A stretch of DNA of 64,000 nt from UBA6772 sp965183875 (GTDB lineage Bacteria > Bacteroidota > Bacteroidia > Flavobacteriales > UBA7430), in NCBI GenBank assembly GCA_965183875.1, contig CBCYMK010000019.1:1-64000 (forward strand), read 5' to 3'. Every line of letters starts with the position of its first letter. Within the stretch, counting starts at the first letter, position 1. A model generated the notes under the pieces. It was not told the origin of the DNA, ran no database searches, and was given only the letters and a program-made list of their open reading frames with translations. Below, one piece after another: positions 9,394 through 17,149 of this stretch. The position numbers and the translations under genes are program-made.

Positions 9394-9690
9394 ATGAAAT
9401 TACATTTCCCATCGTTAGTAATGCTTAGTACACTACTCCTACTTTCGGCATGTGTCAATTTAGATTCGGAGTGTATGGATTGCTTCGATGAAGCTGAGGT
9501 GTTTATTAATGAGTTTTGTGGAAATGAAGTTGATGAACTTATTGAAAATGGTTACAATTATGAATTCATACATATGTGGACATTAAATGGTGAATTTGTA
9601 TTACCTGAGACAACAGGGGCTTTACCTGCCTATGATTCTTTTGGACAACCAATATATATGAGTTACAGCACAGATGTAACTTGCAATTAA
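9394..9690 (+). CDS. Small hypothetical lipoprotein
   Basis: 98 residues from ATG 9394; the frame is open back to a TTG at 9373, but the ATG gives a clean signal sequence. MKLHFPSLVMLSTLLLLSAC is a lipoprotein signal with lipobox LSAC, so the mature protein would be lipid-anchored at Cys20. The mature part is acidic and cysteine-rich (CMDC, FCGNE, final TCN), possibly disulphide-bonded. No family recognised. It is framed by two hairpin terminators (9331-9360 and 9707-9740), so it is probably transcribed alone. Confidence 0.7.
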   Translation: MKLHFPSLVMLSTLLLLSACVNLDSECMDCFDEAEVFINEFCGNEVDELIENGYNYEFIHMWTLNGEFVLPETTGALPAYDSFGQPIYMSYSTDVTCN

Positions 9691-9706
9691 TTCTTATACA
9701 ATTATC

Positions 9707-9740
9707 AAAAAAGCCTCTTCATAAATGAAGAGGCTTTTTT
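9707..9740. terminator. Bidirectional terminator
   Basis: Perfect 15-bp inverted repeat with arms AAAAAAGCCTCTTCA / TGAAGAGGCTTTTTT and loop TAAA. It lies between the convergent genes at 9690 and 9760, and the T and A runs allow it to work in both directions. The stem words resemble those of the terminators after valS and folD. Confidence 0.9.
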
Positions 9741-9759
9741 GGTGTTCAATATTTTTGAT

Positions 9760-10188
9760 TTAGCTCAGCCAATTATTCTTCAACCCTTTTTTAGTAAGAT
9801 AAATAGGTAGTATGGTTAAGGCTATTAGTAGACTAGACATTCCAATAATGGTAGACTGCATTTCGCCACCATTTGCCAATTCTAAATTATGATTCGCTTG
9901 AAGTATAATTCCTATAAAGGAGATCCAAAATAATTTAGAGGCAATACTCTTTTTTAGTAATAATGCTATACATCCTAATGTACCACCAAAAACACCCATA
10001 GCAAAAGCTGTTTTTGAGAGTAAGCTAAACTTAGTATAAAATATTTGTTGATTTTCAGGCAGTAATAATACATCTGCTTCCGTCATAGTAAACTGTATTA
10101 TAAAATTTAGGATTCCCATAAGGTTCCAGATTAATAATACGATTATAGTTCCTTTAAACCAGTTGGGTGTTTTTTGTAATGTGTTCAT
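9760..10188 (-). CDS. Small four-helix membrane protein, unknown function
   Basis: 142 residues with four hydrophobic segments (about 14-33, 57-80, 85-103, 114-131). The N-terminus TPNWFKGTIIVLLIWNLMG and the following loop with TEADVLLLPENQQ resemble a widespread family of small integral membrane proteins that databases often label 'sugar transporter' without evidence. I therefore assign no function. It is convergent with the upstream lipoprotein gene and divergent from the toxin-antitoxin pair. Confidence 0.65.
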   Translation of the reverse strand: MNTLQKTPNWFKGTIIVLLIWNLMGILNFIIQFTMTEADVLLLPENQQIFYTKFSLLSKTAFAMGVFGGTLGCIALLLKKSIASKLFWISFIGIILQANHNLELANGGEMQSTIIGMSSLLIALTILPIYLTKKGLKNNWLS

Positions 10189-10251
10189 CTGTGGGTTTTA
10201 ATTTAAAAAATAAATATACAATTAAATAAGTTCTATTATATTCAGGTCAAT

Positions 10252-10294
10252 AAATTCCCATTCATTGGGAATTTGATTAAGTTTAGTATATTTG
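10252..10294 (+). promoter_or_regulatory. Promoter with palindromic operator of the TA operon
   Basis: A perfect 9-bp inverted repeat, AAATTCCCA / TGGGAATTT with spacer TTCAT (10252-10274), overlaps a -33 TTG at 10265-10267. The -7 box TATATTTG is at 10287-10294, exactly 19 bp from the TTG. A palindrome over the -33 element directly upstream of a toxin-antitoxin pair is the usual arrangement for antitoxin autorepression. Confidence 0.7.
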
Positions 10295-10322
10295 AAGAAT
10301 ATAATTATGAATAATAAATAGA

Positions 10323-10631
10323 ATGCAAAAATTAATAGATAATATAGAGAATAGATTGTTAATACTGGAGTTTATTGAAGAAACAAAAAGAAGGTTACTA
10401 CAAGGAGTAGAAATTACCTTTTCTTATAAAGCTTCTATGGAGTTACAAGACTTAGTATTGGATTCCGATATTAGTGTATCTGATATAGAATTTGTTTTAA
10501 TGAATTTAAAAACAGAACATTATTATAGAGGTATTGATCCATCGGGTAAGAATGATTTTAATGTTTGTGCTTTTTGCGTTAATATTGGAATAAAGAACAT
10601 TGAAATTTATTTGAATTTGGTCTTGAAATAA
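10323..10631 (+). CDS. MqsR-like toxin (putative)
   Basis: 102 residues, close to the ~98 of E. coli MqsR, an RNase that cleaves at GCU. The C-terminal two thirds fit the family pattern of a helix followed by strands: DISVSDIEFVLMNLKTEHYYRG, in which MqsR has D-hhxVIxxL...FYKS. This is followed by FNVCAFCVNIGIKNIEIYLN in place of MqsR's YIKL strand. The similarity is by eye and moderate; another RelE-fold toxin is possible. It is the first gene of a two-gene unit whose second gene encodes an HTH protein, the toxin-then-antitoxin order typical of mqsRA. A strong promoter with a palindromic operator lies just upstream. Confidence 0.5.
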   Translation: MQKLIDNIENRLLILEFIEETKRRLLQGVEITFSYKASMELQDLVLDSDISVSDIEFVLMNLKTEHYYRGIDPSGKNDFNVCAFCVNIGIKNIEIYLNLVLK

Positions 10632-10661
10632 AAGGGATCCATATCATAATTTTTTCAAATC

Positions 10662-11195
10662 ATGTACCGAAGTATCCTATTAACAAACCATTTAAATTTA
10701 ATTGATATGGGAATCAAACAAATAAATAAGAGGAATTCGATTGAAACAAACGAATTGATAAGTACGGTTAATAAAGAGTACAAAGGTTTAAATTTAACCT
10801 ATAAAGAGGTGTATTATTTAGATTCTCAGGTTTGTGAAGAAACTGGGATGGTTAATGAATCTAAGCAAGTTAAGTATTATACTAGGAGACAGGTTGAAAG
10901 TAATATGAACGCTTTAAAGAGTGTTTATTTTACTTCTAAAGGTTCTGTTTCTCCTATCGAAATCCTAAATTTTAGAGAAAAATATAATATTGCTGCATCT
11001 ACATTAAGTCTAATATTAGGTTTTAGTAAAAATACAATTTCTAATATCGAAAAAGATGGGGTAACTTCTTTAGCAACTGGACGTTTAATAAAAGTATGCC
11101 TAAATAATTTTAATATTCTTGAGGAGTATATTCAATTATGTGATTCTCTAGACCAAACAAAAAAACAAGCTCTCTCAGAAAGTTTGTTAAATTAA
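10662..11195 (+). CDS. MqsA-like antitoxin with HTH-XRE domain (putative)
   Basis: 177 residues as annotated here from ATG 10662; ATG 10707 (MGIKQINKRN) is an alternative start. Residues ~100-160 form a helix-turn-helix: SPIEILNFREKYNIAASTLS, then LILGFSKNTISNIEKDG. This resembles the C-terminal DNA-binding domain of MqsA and of YgiT/SocA-type antitoxins (xxIRxLRxxxGLSQxxxAxxLGVxxxTxxxxExG). The N-terminal half (residues 30-95) would be the toxin-neutralising region. MqsA's zinc cysteines are not evident; only two cysteines occur, near residues 58 and 145. It starts 30 bp after the putative toxin. Repression through the 10252-10274 palindrome is inferred. Confidence 0.55.
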   Translation: MYRSILLTNHLNLIDMGIKQINKRNSIETNELISTVNKEYKGLNLTYKEVYYLDSQVCEETGMVNESKQVKYYTRRQVESNMNALKSVYFTSKGSVSPIEILNFREKYNIAASTLSLILGFSKNTISNIEKDGVTSLATGRLIKVCLNNFNILEEYIQLCDSLDQTKKQALSESLLN

Positions 11196-11224
11196 ATATG
11201 TAATAAGTAAATGCTAAATTTAAT

Positions 11225-11746
11225 CTAAACAGAGGCAGTACTTGTATCAACTAACCATTTACCTTGTACTTTCATCGCTTGTTCTATAACATCCCTTACA
11301 CAACCGTCGCCCCCTTTTTTATGGGATACATAGTCCGATAAGTTTTTTATTTCTTGTGCAGCATTATCTGGGCAAGTAGGTAAGCCTACTTCTTGCATTA
11401 CCTCATAATCGGGTAAGTCATCTCCCATATATAAAATTTGGGCAGGATCTAAAGAGTAAATATGAATGAGTTCTTTTAATGCACTTACTTTATCGTGGCA
11501 GCCCAAGTATACATCATGCACACCGAGCTTGGTCATTCTAGACTTTACTGCTGCAGAGCTACCTCCAGAAATTACAGCTACTACATAGCCTTTTTTAACT
11601 GCTAATTGAAGTGCATAACCATCACGAGTATTCATCGTTCTTACCTGCTCTCCGTTTGGTAATAAAGTAACACATCCATCTGTAAGAACACCATCACAGT
11701 CGAAAATGAATGCTTTTATGTTTTTTAATTTAGTTTTATAATTCAT
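11225..11746 (-). CDS. kdsC: 3-deoxy-D-manno-octulosonate-8-phosphate phosphatase (KdsC-type HAD)
   Basis: 173 residues, the normal length for tetrameric capless C0 HAD phosphatases of the KdsC/YrbI family. HAD motif I is FIFDCDGVLTDG, motif II is VISGGSS, and the DD motif is YMGDDLPDYEVM. The GDDLPD wording is characteristic of KdsC. It removes phosphate from KDO-8-P in lipopolysaccharide core biosynthesis. It is the last gene of the ccm operon and overlaps the DUF2520 gene by 11 bp, a pairing common in Bacteroidota. Confidence 0.88.
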   Translation of the reverse strand: MNYKTKLKNIKAFIFDCDGVLTDGCVTLLPNGEQVRTMNTRDGYALQLAVKKGYVVAVISGGSSAAVKSRMTKLGVHDVYLGCHDKVSALKELIHIYSLDPAQILYMGDDLPDYEVMQEVGLPTCPDNAAQEIKNLSDYVSHKKGGDGCVRDVIEQAMKVQGKWLVDTSTASV

Positions 11747-12515
11747 TTTTATTTTTGTCTAAAATAGTTTCAGTAAGAATTTTGTAGATATCAAAATGTG
11801 CTCCCTTTTCTAAGTAATTTAAATGCGAACTTATGGTAGATTTATCTCCTCTTACTGCTGGTCCTGTTTGAACCTCTTTGGGTTTAAACTTCTTAATTTT
11901 TGAAGCGGTTTCTTTAATAAGAGGTTGAAGAATTTCTAATGGGATTTTTTCCTTTTGTAAAATATCATCTGCTATCATGTACATAAAATTACTAAAGTTA
12001 CAGGCAAATACAGCGGCAACGTGAAGTACTTTTCTTTGATGAGAATTGATGTTGTATACTATCGGGCTTACTAAAGTAGCCAAACGCATTAGAGTATTAA
12101 AGTCTTCACTTTTAGAAGCTTCTATACAAAATGGGATGTTTTTAAAATTAAGCTTTTTCTCTTTAGAGAAGGTCTGAAGTGGATAAAAAACACCGTTACG
12201 TTCATGTTTTATACAGTCCTTTTCTATGGCACCCGAAGTATGTACTACCAATTTGTTTTTTAATACCAATCTTTGGGATACTTCTGCAATAGCAGAATCT
12301 TTAACAGCTATAATATATAAATCAGCTTCCTTGTTAAGATCTTCCAGTCGAGTAGTAAAATCGCAATCTAGTTTACGAGCTAAAGACATTGCAGGCTCCA
12401 CAGATCTGTTATAAACCTGTACTATTTCTTGCTCTTGTTTTTGTAGTTCTTTAGCTAAATGCCAAGCTACATTACCAGCACCAACAATTACTATTTTTAG
12501 CTTTAGTTTACTCAA
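11736..12515 (-). CDS. Rossmann-like/DUF2520 domain protein
   Basis: 259 residues. An N-terminal NAD(P)-binding fold starts at IVIVGAGNVAWHLAKEL (GxGNVAxHL), with LYIIAVKDSAIAEV and VHTSGA following. The C-terminal helical DUF2520 domain carries HVAAVFACNFSNFMY and the ending ...GPAVRGDKSTISSHL, the strongly conserved GPAxRGD motif of the family. It looks like a dehydrogenase related to F420/NADP and pyrroline-5-carboxylate reductases, but its substrate is unknown. It overlaps ccmF by 8 bp upstream and kdsC by 11 bp downstream, so translation is probably coupled. Confidence 0.85.
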   Translation of the reverse strand: MSKLKLKIVIVGAGNVAWHLAKELQKQEQEIVQVYNRSVEPAMSLARKLDCDFTTRLEDLNKEADLYIIAVKDSAIAEVSQRLVLKNKLVVHTSGAIEKDCIKHERNGVFYPLQTFSKEKKLNFKNIPFCIEASKSEDFNTLMRLATLVSPIVYNINSHQRKVLHVAAVFACNFSNFMYMIADDILQKEKIPLEILQPLIKETASKIKKFKPKEVQTGPAVRGDKSTISSHLNYLEKGAHFDIYKILTETILDKNKNEL

Positions 12516-14922
12516 GACTTATTTGTTTCTTGTTTCTAAATAATTGTATCATAGCAATACCAGTACCTATAGCCATAAGGATCATCCCTATCCATAATAC
12601 ATTTATATAAGGGAATATAATTGCCTTCATTACAATAAATGGCTTGTCGTTGTCTATATGCTCGTAGGCTTTAATTTGTATGCTTCCAGCTTCTGGGTTT
12701 ACCTCGTCGAACAAGAATTTATATTTTAGATCTCCATCTTCAATAAATCCAGGGAACGATTGCGCCATATTATTCTTTACGGCATAAATAGACTGGGTAG
12801 TAGTAATTCCTCCTTGCATATTTTGCATTCGCAAATTAGCAATTAACATTACATCAAGTGCTCTTGCACTTTCTGTAGTATTGGCATTTACCATTAGGCT
12901 GTCTAAATATAAAAAGTGCTGATTGTAAATTACCGAATCTCCTTGCTTAATATTTATCAAGCTTTCGTGGTGGTACGGATTATTTGGGTCATGCTCATCT
13001 GTATCGGCGTAGGTTAGATGAGAATATACATCGTAGAGTGCAAAATGTTGGGTAGCGGGTTCGGCTACATTACCCATGATCTCATTCATTTGAATAAATG
13101 GATATAGGGTGAATTGATAGTCGAAGCTGCTGTCTTCAAGTAAGTTGAAATATTCTACTTCATAGGTTTTGTTTATTCCTAATAAGGTATCGGATTTATA
13201 CAAAACGTGGTAATTCCCCATTTTTGTAGTATCTCCTTTTTCTAAGAGAATATTTTCATTACTCGGGAAATCTTTAGCTATAAAACCATCATTACTAGAA
13301 ATGGTCCTTTTATTTGCGTTACTCAATAGGGCACCCATAATAACCAAAGCAAACCCTATATGTGCTACAGATGCACCTGAGTGTTTCCAATTGCCTTTTA
13401 GTATTTTACGGAAATATTCGAAATTTGAAATCGCTGCAAAAAGCGTAGCCCAAAGAAGAGAGAGGTAGAGGGCGTGCCACATTTGTACCGTATAAGCGAT
13501 AGTAACTGCTAATACTCCAGCTAAAACCAAACTAAATGCTATTTGTTTAAATAGTTTTCTAAGGTTTGTTTTATTGTAGGCTAAATACTGGGTTATCCCA
13601 ATTAAGAAGACTATCAGCAAGGCAAATGGAGTTTGCCAAGAATTGTATAAAGCTATAGCATCTAATGGGGGAGCCATATGAGTACCAAACACTTTATTAA
13701 TCACTGGTAAGGAGGTAAACCATGTAATTTGGAATGCAGATATAAATAGAACCATTGAAGCAATAAATACCCAAAATTCTCTAGAACTAGAATCGTCTTC
13801 GCTTTTGTTTGAAGGAATGTCTTTTAGTCTAATTACAAATAAAACTATAGAAGCTACAGTAAAAGTTAATAAGTATACCAATAGCTGACTTGCAAGTCCA
13901 CCCGCAAAAGCGTGTACTGAAGTGTCTCCTAAAATACCGCTACGTGTTAAATACGTAGAGTAAATAATAAGAATAAAGGCAAGTATAGTTAGTGCAATAG
14001 TTGTTCTAAGAGCTGATTTTTTAGCTCTGTATATAAGCATGAGATGCGCTGCAGAAACCAAAATTATCCAGGGTACCAAAGAAGAGTTTTCTACGGGATC
14101 CCATGCCCAGAAGCCACCAAAAGATAATGCTTCATAAGCCCAAGCACCGCCCATTAGTATTCCTGTACCTAATACCATAATCCCTGCATAGGTCCATGGT
14201 AATGCTTCATTAACCCATTTAGAATATTGCTTTTTCCAAAGCCCTACTAGGGCATATGCAAATGGAATCATGGTAAGTGAAAATCCTAGAAATAAAATAG
14301 GAGGGTGTATAACCATCCAGTAATTTTGCAATAAGGGATTCAATCCTCTACCGTCTAAGAATTGTGGTACTACTTGGAGGTAATTAGCCATCTCTGTCCA
14401 AGGTAATCCTAAATTTTCTTCTAGGTTACGAATAAGTACAAAAGGGCTACTACCTAGTTTTAGACCCATTATTTCTATCCCCAATACCATAGAAACTAAG
14501 AATATCTGTATAACCGAAACGATAGTCATTATAGCAGGTTCCCATGACTTTGATTTTTTAATCAATATTCCACCAAGTAGAATATTCCAGAATGTCCAAA
14601 GTAAGAAACTCCCTTCCTGACCTTCCCAGAAACAAGAAACCATATAGTGGGTAGGTAATTCTAAAGAGGAGTGTTGCCATACATAATCATATTCAAAATA
14701 ATGATTATAGATCATTATAAACATGCAGGAAACGATTCCTAGAACTGAGGCACCGTGGGTATAAAATGAAGCTCTAGCTAGCGGGAGCCATATTTTTTTT
14801 AGCTGCTCGTTCAGGCTACTTTTATAAAAAGAAAATGCAGCCAATAATGAGGCTGCAAAGGCAATACTAATAAAAGCTTGGCCTAAATTTCCAATAAGCG
14901 AGTGTTCACCAATAAATTCCAT
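12508..14922 (-). CDS. ccmF: Cytochrome c biogenesis protein CcmF/CcsA
   Basis: An 804-residue polytopic protein with about 14 hydrophobic segments. The haem-handling WWD motif is GGFWAWDPVENSSLVPW, with conserved periplasmic histidines around it (for example MVIHPP). The N-terminal MEFIGEHSLIGNLGQAFISIAFAASL is typical of the Bacteroidota CcmF. It is longer than E. coli CcmF (about 650), owing to a large periplasmic domain at about residues 530-770 before the last helix. CcmF is the haem lyase that transfers haem from holo-CcmE to CXXCH apocytochromes. The gene starts two bases after ccmE. Confidence 0.93.
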   Translation of the reverse strand: MEFIGEHSLIGNLGQAFISIAFAASLLAAFSFYKSSLNEQLKKIWLPLARASFYTHGASVLGIVSCMFIMIYNHYFEYDYVWQHSSLELPTHYMVSCFWEGQEGSFLLWTFWNILLGGILIKKSKSWEPAIMTIVSVIQIFLVSMVLGIEIMGLKLGSSPFVLIRNLEENLGLPWTEMANYLQVVPQFLDGRGLNPLLQNYWMVIHPPILFLGFSLTMIPFAYALVGLWKKQYSKWVNEALPWTYAGIMVLGTGILMGGAWAYEALSFGGFWAWDPVENSSLVPWIILVSAAHLMLIYRAKKSALRTTIALTILAFILIIYSTYLTRSGILGDTSVHAFAGGLASQLLVYLLTFTVASIVLFVIRLKDIPSNKSEDDSSSREFWVFIASMVLFISAFQITWFTSLPVINKVFGTHMAPPLDAIALYNSWQTPFALLIVFLIGITQYLAYNKTNLRKLFKQIAFSLVLAGVLAVTIAYTVQMWHALYLSLLWATLFAAISNFEYFRKILKGNWKHSGASVAHIGFALVIMGALLSNANKRTISSNDGFIAKDFPSNENILLEKGDTTKMGNYHVLYKSDTLLGINKTYEVEYFNLLEDSSFDYQFTLYPFIQMNEIMGNVAEPATQHFALYDVYSHLTYADTDEHDPNNPYHHESLINIKQGDSVIYNQHFLYLDSLMVNANTTESARALDVMLIANLRMQNMQGGITTTQSIYAVKNNMAQSFPGFIEDGDLKYKFLFDEVNPEAGSIQIKAYEHIDNDKPFIVMKAIIFPYINVLWIGMILMAIGTGIAMIQLFRNKKQISLE

Positions 14923-14923
14923 A

Positions 14924-15328
14924 TTAATAAGTAGGGCTTGTTAATGTGTCTTGATCTATATGTTGTTGCTCGTTGTATTTCGATGGACATTTCATTAAAA
15001 TTGTACGGGCAACAAAACCAGTATCTGTAGCAAAACCAGTCATTGTTATTTTTTCAGAACGCTCAAAATCTTGAGGTTTTGAATCGTGGTAATAAACTTT
15101 TCTCTCGTTGTGTAAGGAGTCAACTGCAAAAAAAGTTAAAAGGTTTAAGCGAGGCTCAAACAGAATATCTCTATCCTTATTCAATTCTCCTATAACGGTA
15201 AACTCTTTCCCCATTTGTTTTTCTGCATCTGCAAAAGTAATATAGGTACTGGCATTAAAAGTAAGCGACATAATAACACCAATTATTACCGCTACTAAAA
15301 GGATTAAAACGATTTCAGTTTTTTTCAT
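14924..15328 (-). CDS. ccmE: Haem chaperone CcmE, CxxxY variant
   Basis: 134 residues: an N-terminal membrane anchor (residues 5-24) and a periplasmic OB-fold (FTVIGELNKDR, FFAVDSLHNERKVYYH, KITMTGFATDTGFVARTIL). In classical CcmE the haem is bound covalently to a histidine in the HxxxY motif (HDENY). Here the aligned segment is MKCPSKYNE, so the binding residue is cysteine in a CxxxY motif. This variant is described in archaea and some bacteria with reduced Ccm systems. It collects haem from CcmC/CcmD and hands it to CcmF. Flanking ccmD and ccmF confirm the assignment. Confidence 0.92.
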   Translation of the reverse strand: MKKTEIVLILLVAVIIGVIMSLTFNASTYITFADAEKQMGKEFTVIGELNKDRDILFEPRLNLLTFFAVDSLHNERKVYYHDSKPQDFERSEKITMTGFATDTGFVARTILMKCPSKYNEQQHIDQDTLTSPTY

Positions 15329-15330
15329 GC

Positions 15331-15525
15331 CTATTCTTCTAGCTTTTGTACTTTTTTATCAATGCGAATTAGGTAGATCATCAGTCCAATAAATATAGTT
15401 GCGATAACTGCTACTACCACATATATTTTTCCGTTCGAACGCATAATATCTGCCATTTCTACCTCTTGAGCAAAGGTGATTGTACTACAGAATAGACTGA
15501 GTAAAGCTGTGATTATAAACTTCAT
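15331..15525 (-). CDS. ccmD: CcmD-like small haem-exporter subunit
   Basis: 64 residues from the ATG at 15525, one base after the ccmC stop. Longer readings of this frame overlap ccmC and are not needed. MKFIITALLSLFCSTITFAQ looks like a cleavable signal peptide. One transmembrane helix (IYVVVAVIATIFIGLMIYLI) and a short basic tail (RIDKKVQKLEE) follow. CcmD stabilises the CcmC-CcmE complex in haem loading. The identity rests on size, topology, the tail and position between ccmC and ccmE rather than on sequence motifs. The signal-peptide form is common in Bacteroidota. Confidence 0.78.
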   Translation of the reverse strand: MKFIITALLSLFCSTITFAQEVEMADIMRSNGKIYVVVAVIATIFIGLMIYLIRIDKKVQKLEE

Positions 15526-15526
15526 A

Positions 15527-16189
15527 CTAATTGTTTTCCTTGTTAATTTCCAAAACTTTAATTCGATAACGCAGTTGCGCAATCCACGAACCTAGAAGGA
15601 TCCATCCGATAACAGCTGGATAGAAAACCATTCGCATATTACTATCTAAATCGTAGTTACCAAAACCGGGGTTCCCACCGTTTCCTGGGTGTAGGCTATC
15701 AGTCATTCTAGGTAAAATACCAATAAATACAATCATCATTACAAAAGCGAGTATATTGTAAATGGCACTTACACGAGCTCTACTGTCTTCGTTTTCTATA
15801 CTATTACGCAAAATAAAATACGCCAGGTAAATGAGCATAGTTACTGCAGCTCCATTTAATTTAGGGTCGTTTACCCAAAAGGTACCCCAGGTAAACTGTG
15901 CCCATATCATTCCCGTGGTAAGACCTAAGGTGGCAATAAACATCCCAGTTGATGCAAGCGTTTCAGCTTTCACATCGTGTAGCTTATCGAAGCTGCTTAA
16001 ATAGCGGATACTTTGAATTAGCGACATCAACATTAAAATGATCATACTAAACCACATGGTTACATGGAAGTATAAGTTTCTAATTGTTTCGTTAAGGATA
16101 TTCAACTCCGGAACGGGCATTAATAAACCCGCAATTATACTGTATAAAACCAGTAATATACCGAGTGTTTTCCACCATTTTAGCTTCAT
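15527..16189 (-). CDS. ccmC: Haem exporter/handling protein CcmC
   Basis: 220 residues from the ATG at 16189 (MKLKWWKTLG). A TTG 27 bases further upstream would overlap ccmB and is less likely. Six transmembrane segments. The tryptophan-rich periplasmic motif is MIWAQFTWGTFWVNDPKLN, the CcmC form of the WWD signature. Histidines occur at HVTMWFSM and after MTDSLHPG. CcmC loads haem onto CcmE. It follows ccmB by 14 bp; ccmA is not in this window, so the ABC subunit must be encoded elsewhere. Confidence 0.92.
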   Translation of the reverse strand: MKLKWWKTLGILLVLYSIIAGLLMPVPELNILNETIRNLYFHVTMWFSMIILMLMSLIQSIRYLSSFDKLHDVKAETLASTGMFIATLGLTTGMIWAQFTWGTFWVNDPKLNGAAVTMLIYLAYFILRNSIENEDSRARVSAIYNILAFVMMIVFIGILPRMTDSLHPGNGGNPGFGNYDLDSNMRMVFYPAVIGWILLGSWIAQLRYRIKVLEINKENN

Positions 16190-16203
16190 AAGAATAGCTT
16201 TTT

Positions 16204-16860
16204 TTAGTCCCGCCAAAGATAGGGAAATAATAGGTAAGAGAGTAAGACACTAACAATATTTAACAGTGCCAAAAACAAGAGTTGGTTGCCTGCTAAAAAA
16301 TACAAATCTGCACTAAGGCAAAGCTTAGAGGTTTTAATTAAATTGAGTAATAATGGAAACAGTAGTGGCATACTTAATACAGCCATTAATCCTGCACTGT
16401 TGTTTGTTTTCGATGCAATTGCTGCTACCAAAGTTAGGGTAGAGGCAATAGCAGAACTACCAAGAATTATACATAAGATAAATGTCCAGTGTGCGGTAAT
16501 AGGACTCCCTAAAAATAAACTGTATATAAAGTAGCTTAAGAGGGTTAAGATGATAAGTAAACCACTATTGTAAATTGTTTTAGAGAGCAGTATTTCTCGT
16601 GGTTTAGCTAGTGTATAAAAAAATAGAGCTTGCTCATTGAGTTCTTTTTTGAAGCTCTGTAAACTCGCATTCATAGCTGCAAACAGCACTATAATCCAAA
16701 ATAAAGCAACCCAAGAATTTTCGCTTATTATACCTTCAAAACTAAGGTAGGCTACATAACTGGTGCTAACTACATACAGCAACATGCTGTAGAGTGCATA
16801 CCGCTCACGCCAGTTTAGACGAATGTCTTTTATTACCAGTTCTTTTACTTGTTTAAACAT
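16204..16860 (-). CDS. ccmB: Haem exporter subunit CcmB
   Basis: 218 residues, the standard CcmB length, with six transmembrane helices. The N-terminus VKELVIKDIRLNWRERYAL and the phrase FALKKELNEQALFF-like SFKKELNEQALFFYTLAKPRE correspond to the conserved cytoplasmic start of CcmB that contacts the ATPase CcmA. It is the first gene of the ccm operon; its ATG is 290 bp from the divergent receptor gene at 17150. In that gap I see only AT-rich sequence and a TAATTTCG resembling a -7 box at 17127-17134. Confidence 0.9.
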   Translation of the reverse strand: MFKQVKELVIKDIRLNWRERYALYSMLLYVVSTSYVAYLSFEGIISENSWVALFWIIVLFAAMNASLQSFKKELNEQALFFYTLAKPREILLSKTIYNSGLLIILTLLSYFIYSLFLGSPITAHWTFILCIILGSSAIASTLTLVAAIASKTNNSAGLMAVLSMPLLFPLLLNLIKTSKLCLSADLYFLAGNQLLFLALLNIVSVLLSYLLFPYLWRD

Positions 16861-17149
16861 GTGAGCAAATATACAGTTTCCCTTAGAACCGAATAAGATT
16901 TATATCCTAATAAATATTTGGGTAGTATAATTGTTTAGTAGTGTATAATCTTTTGTATTAAGTTATGATTTTGTTGCGATTCAGCTAGGACTTTTCAAGG
17001 ATATAGAAATCTAATGTATTTTTGGTATGTAATTTGAAATAACTCATCTTCTCCCATTGTCTAAGCCTTAACGATTATTAACCCACATTAACAAATTGTT
17101 TGTATTTATAGATAAACAATAATCAGTAATTTCGCTGAAAATTTAGATT

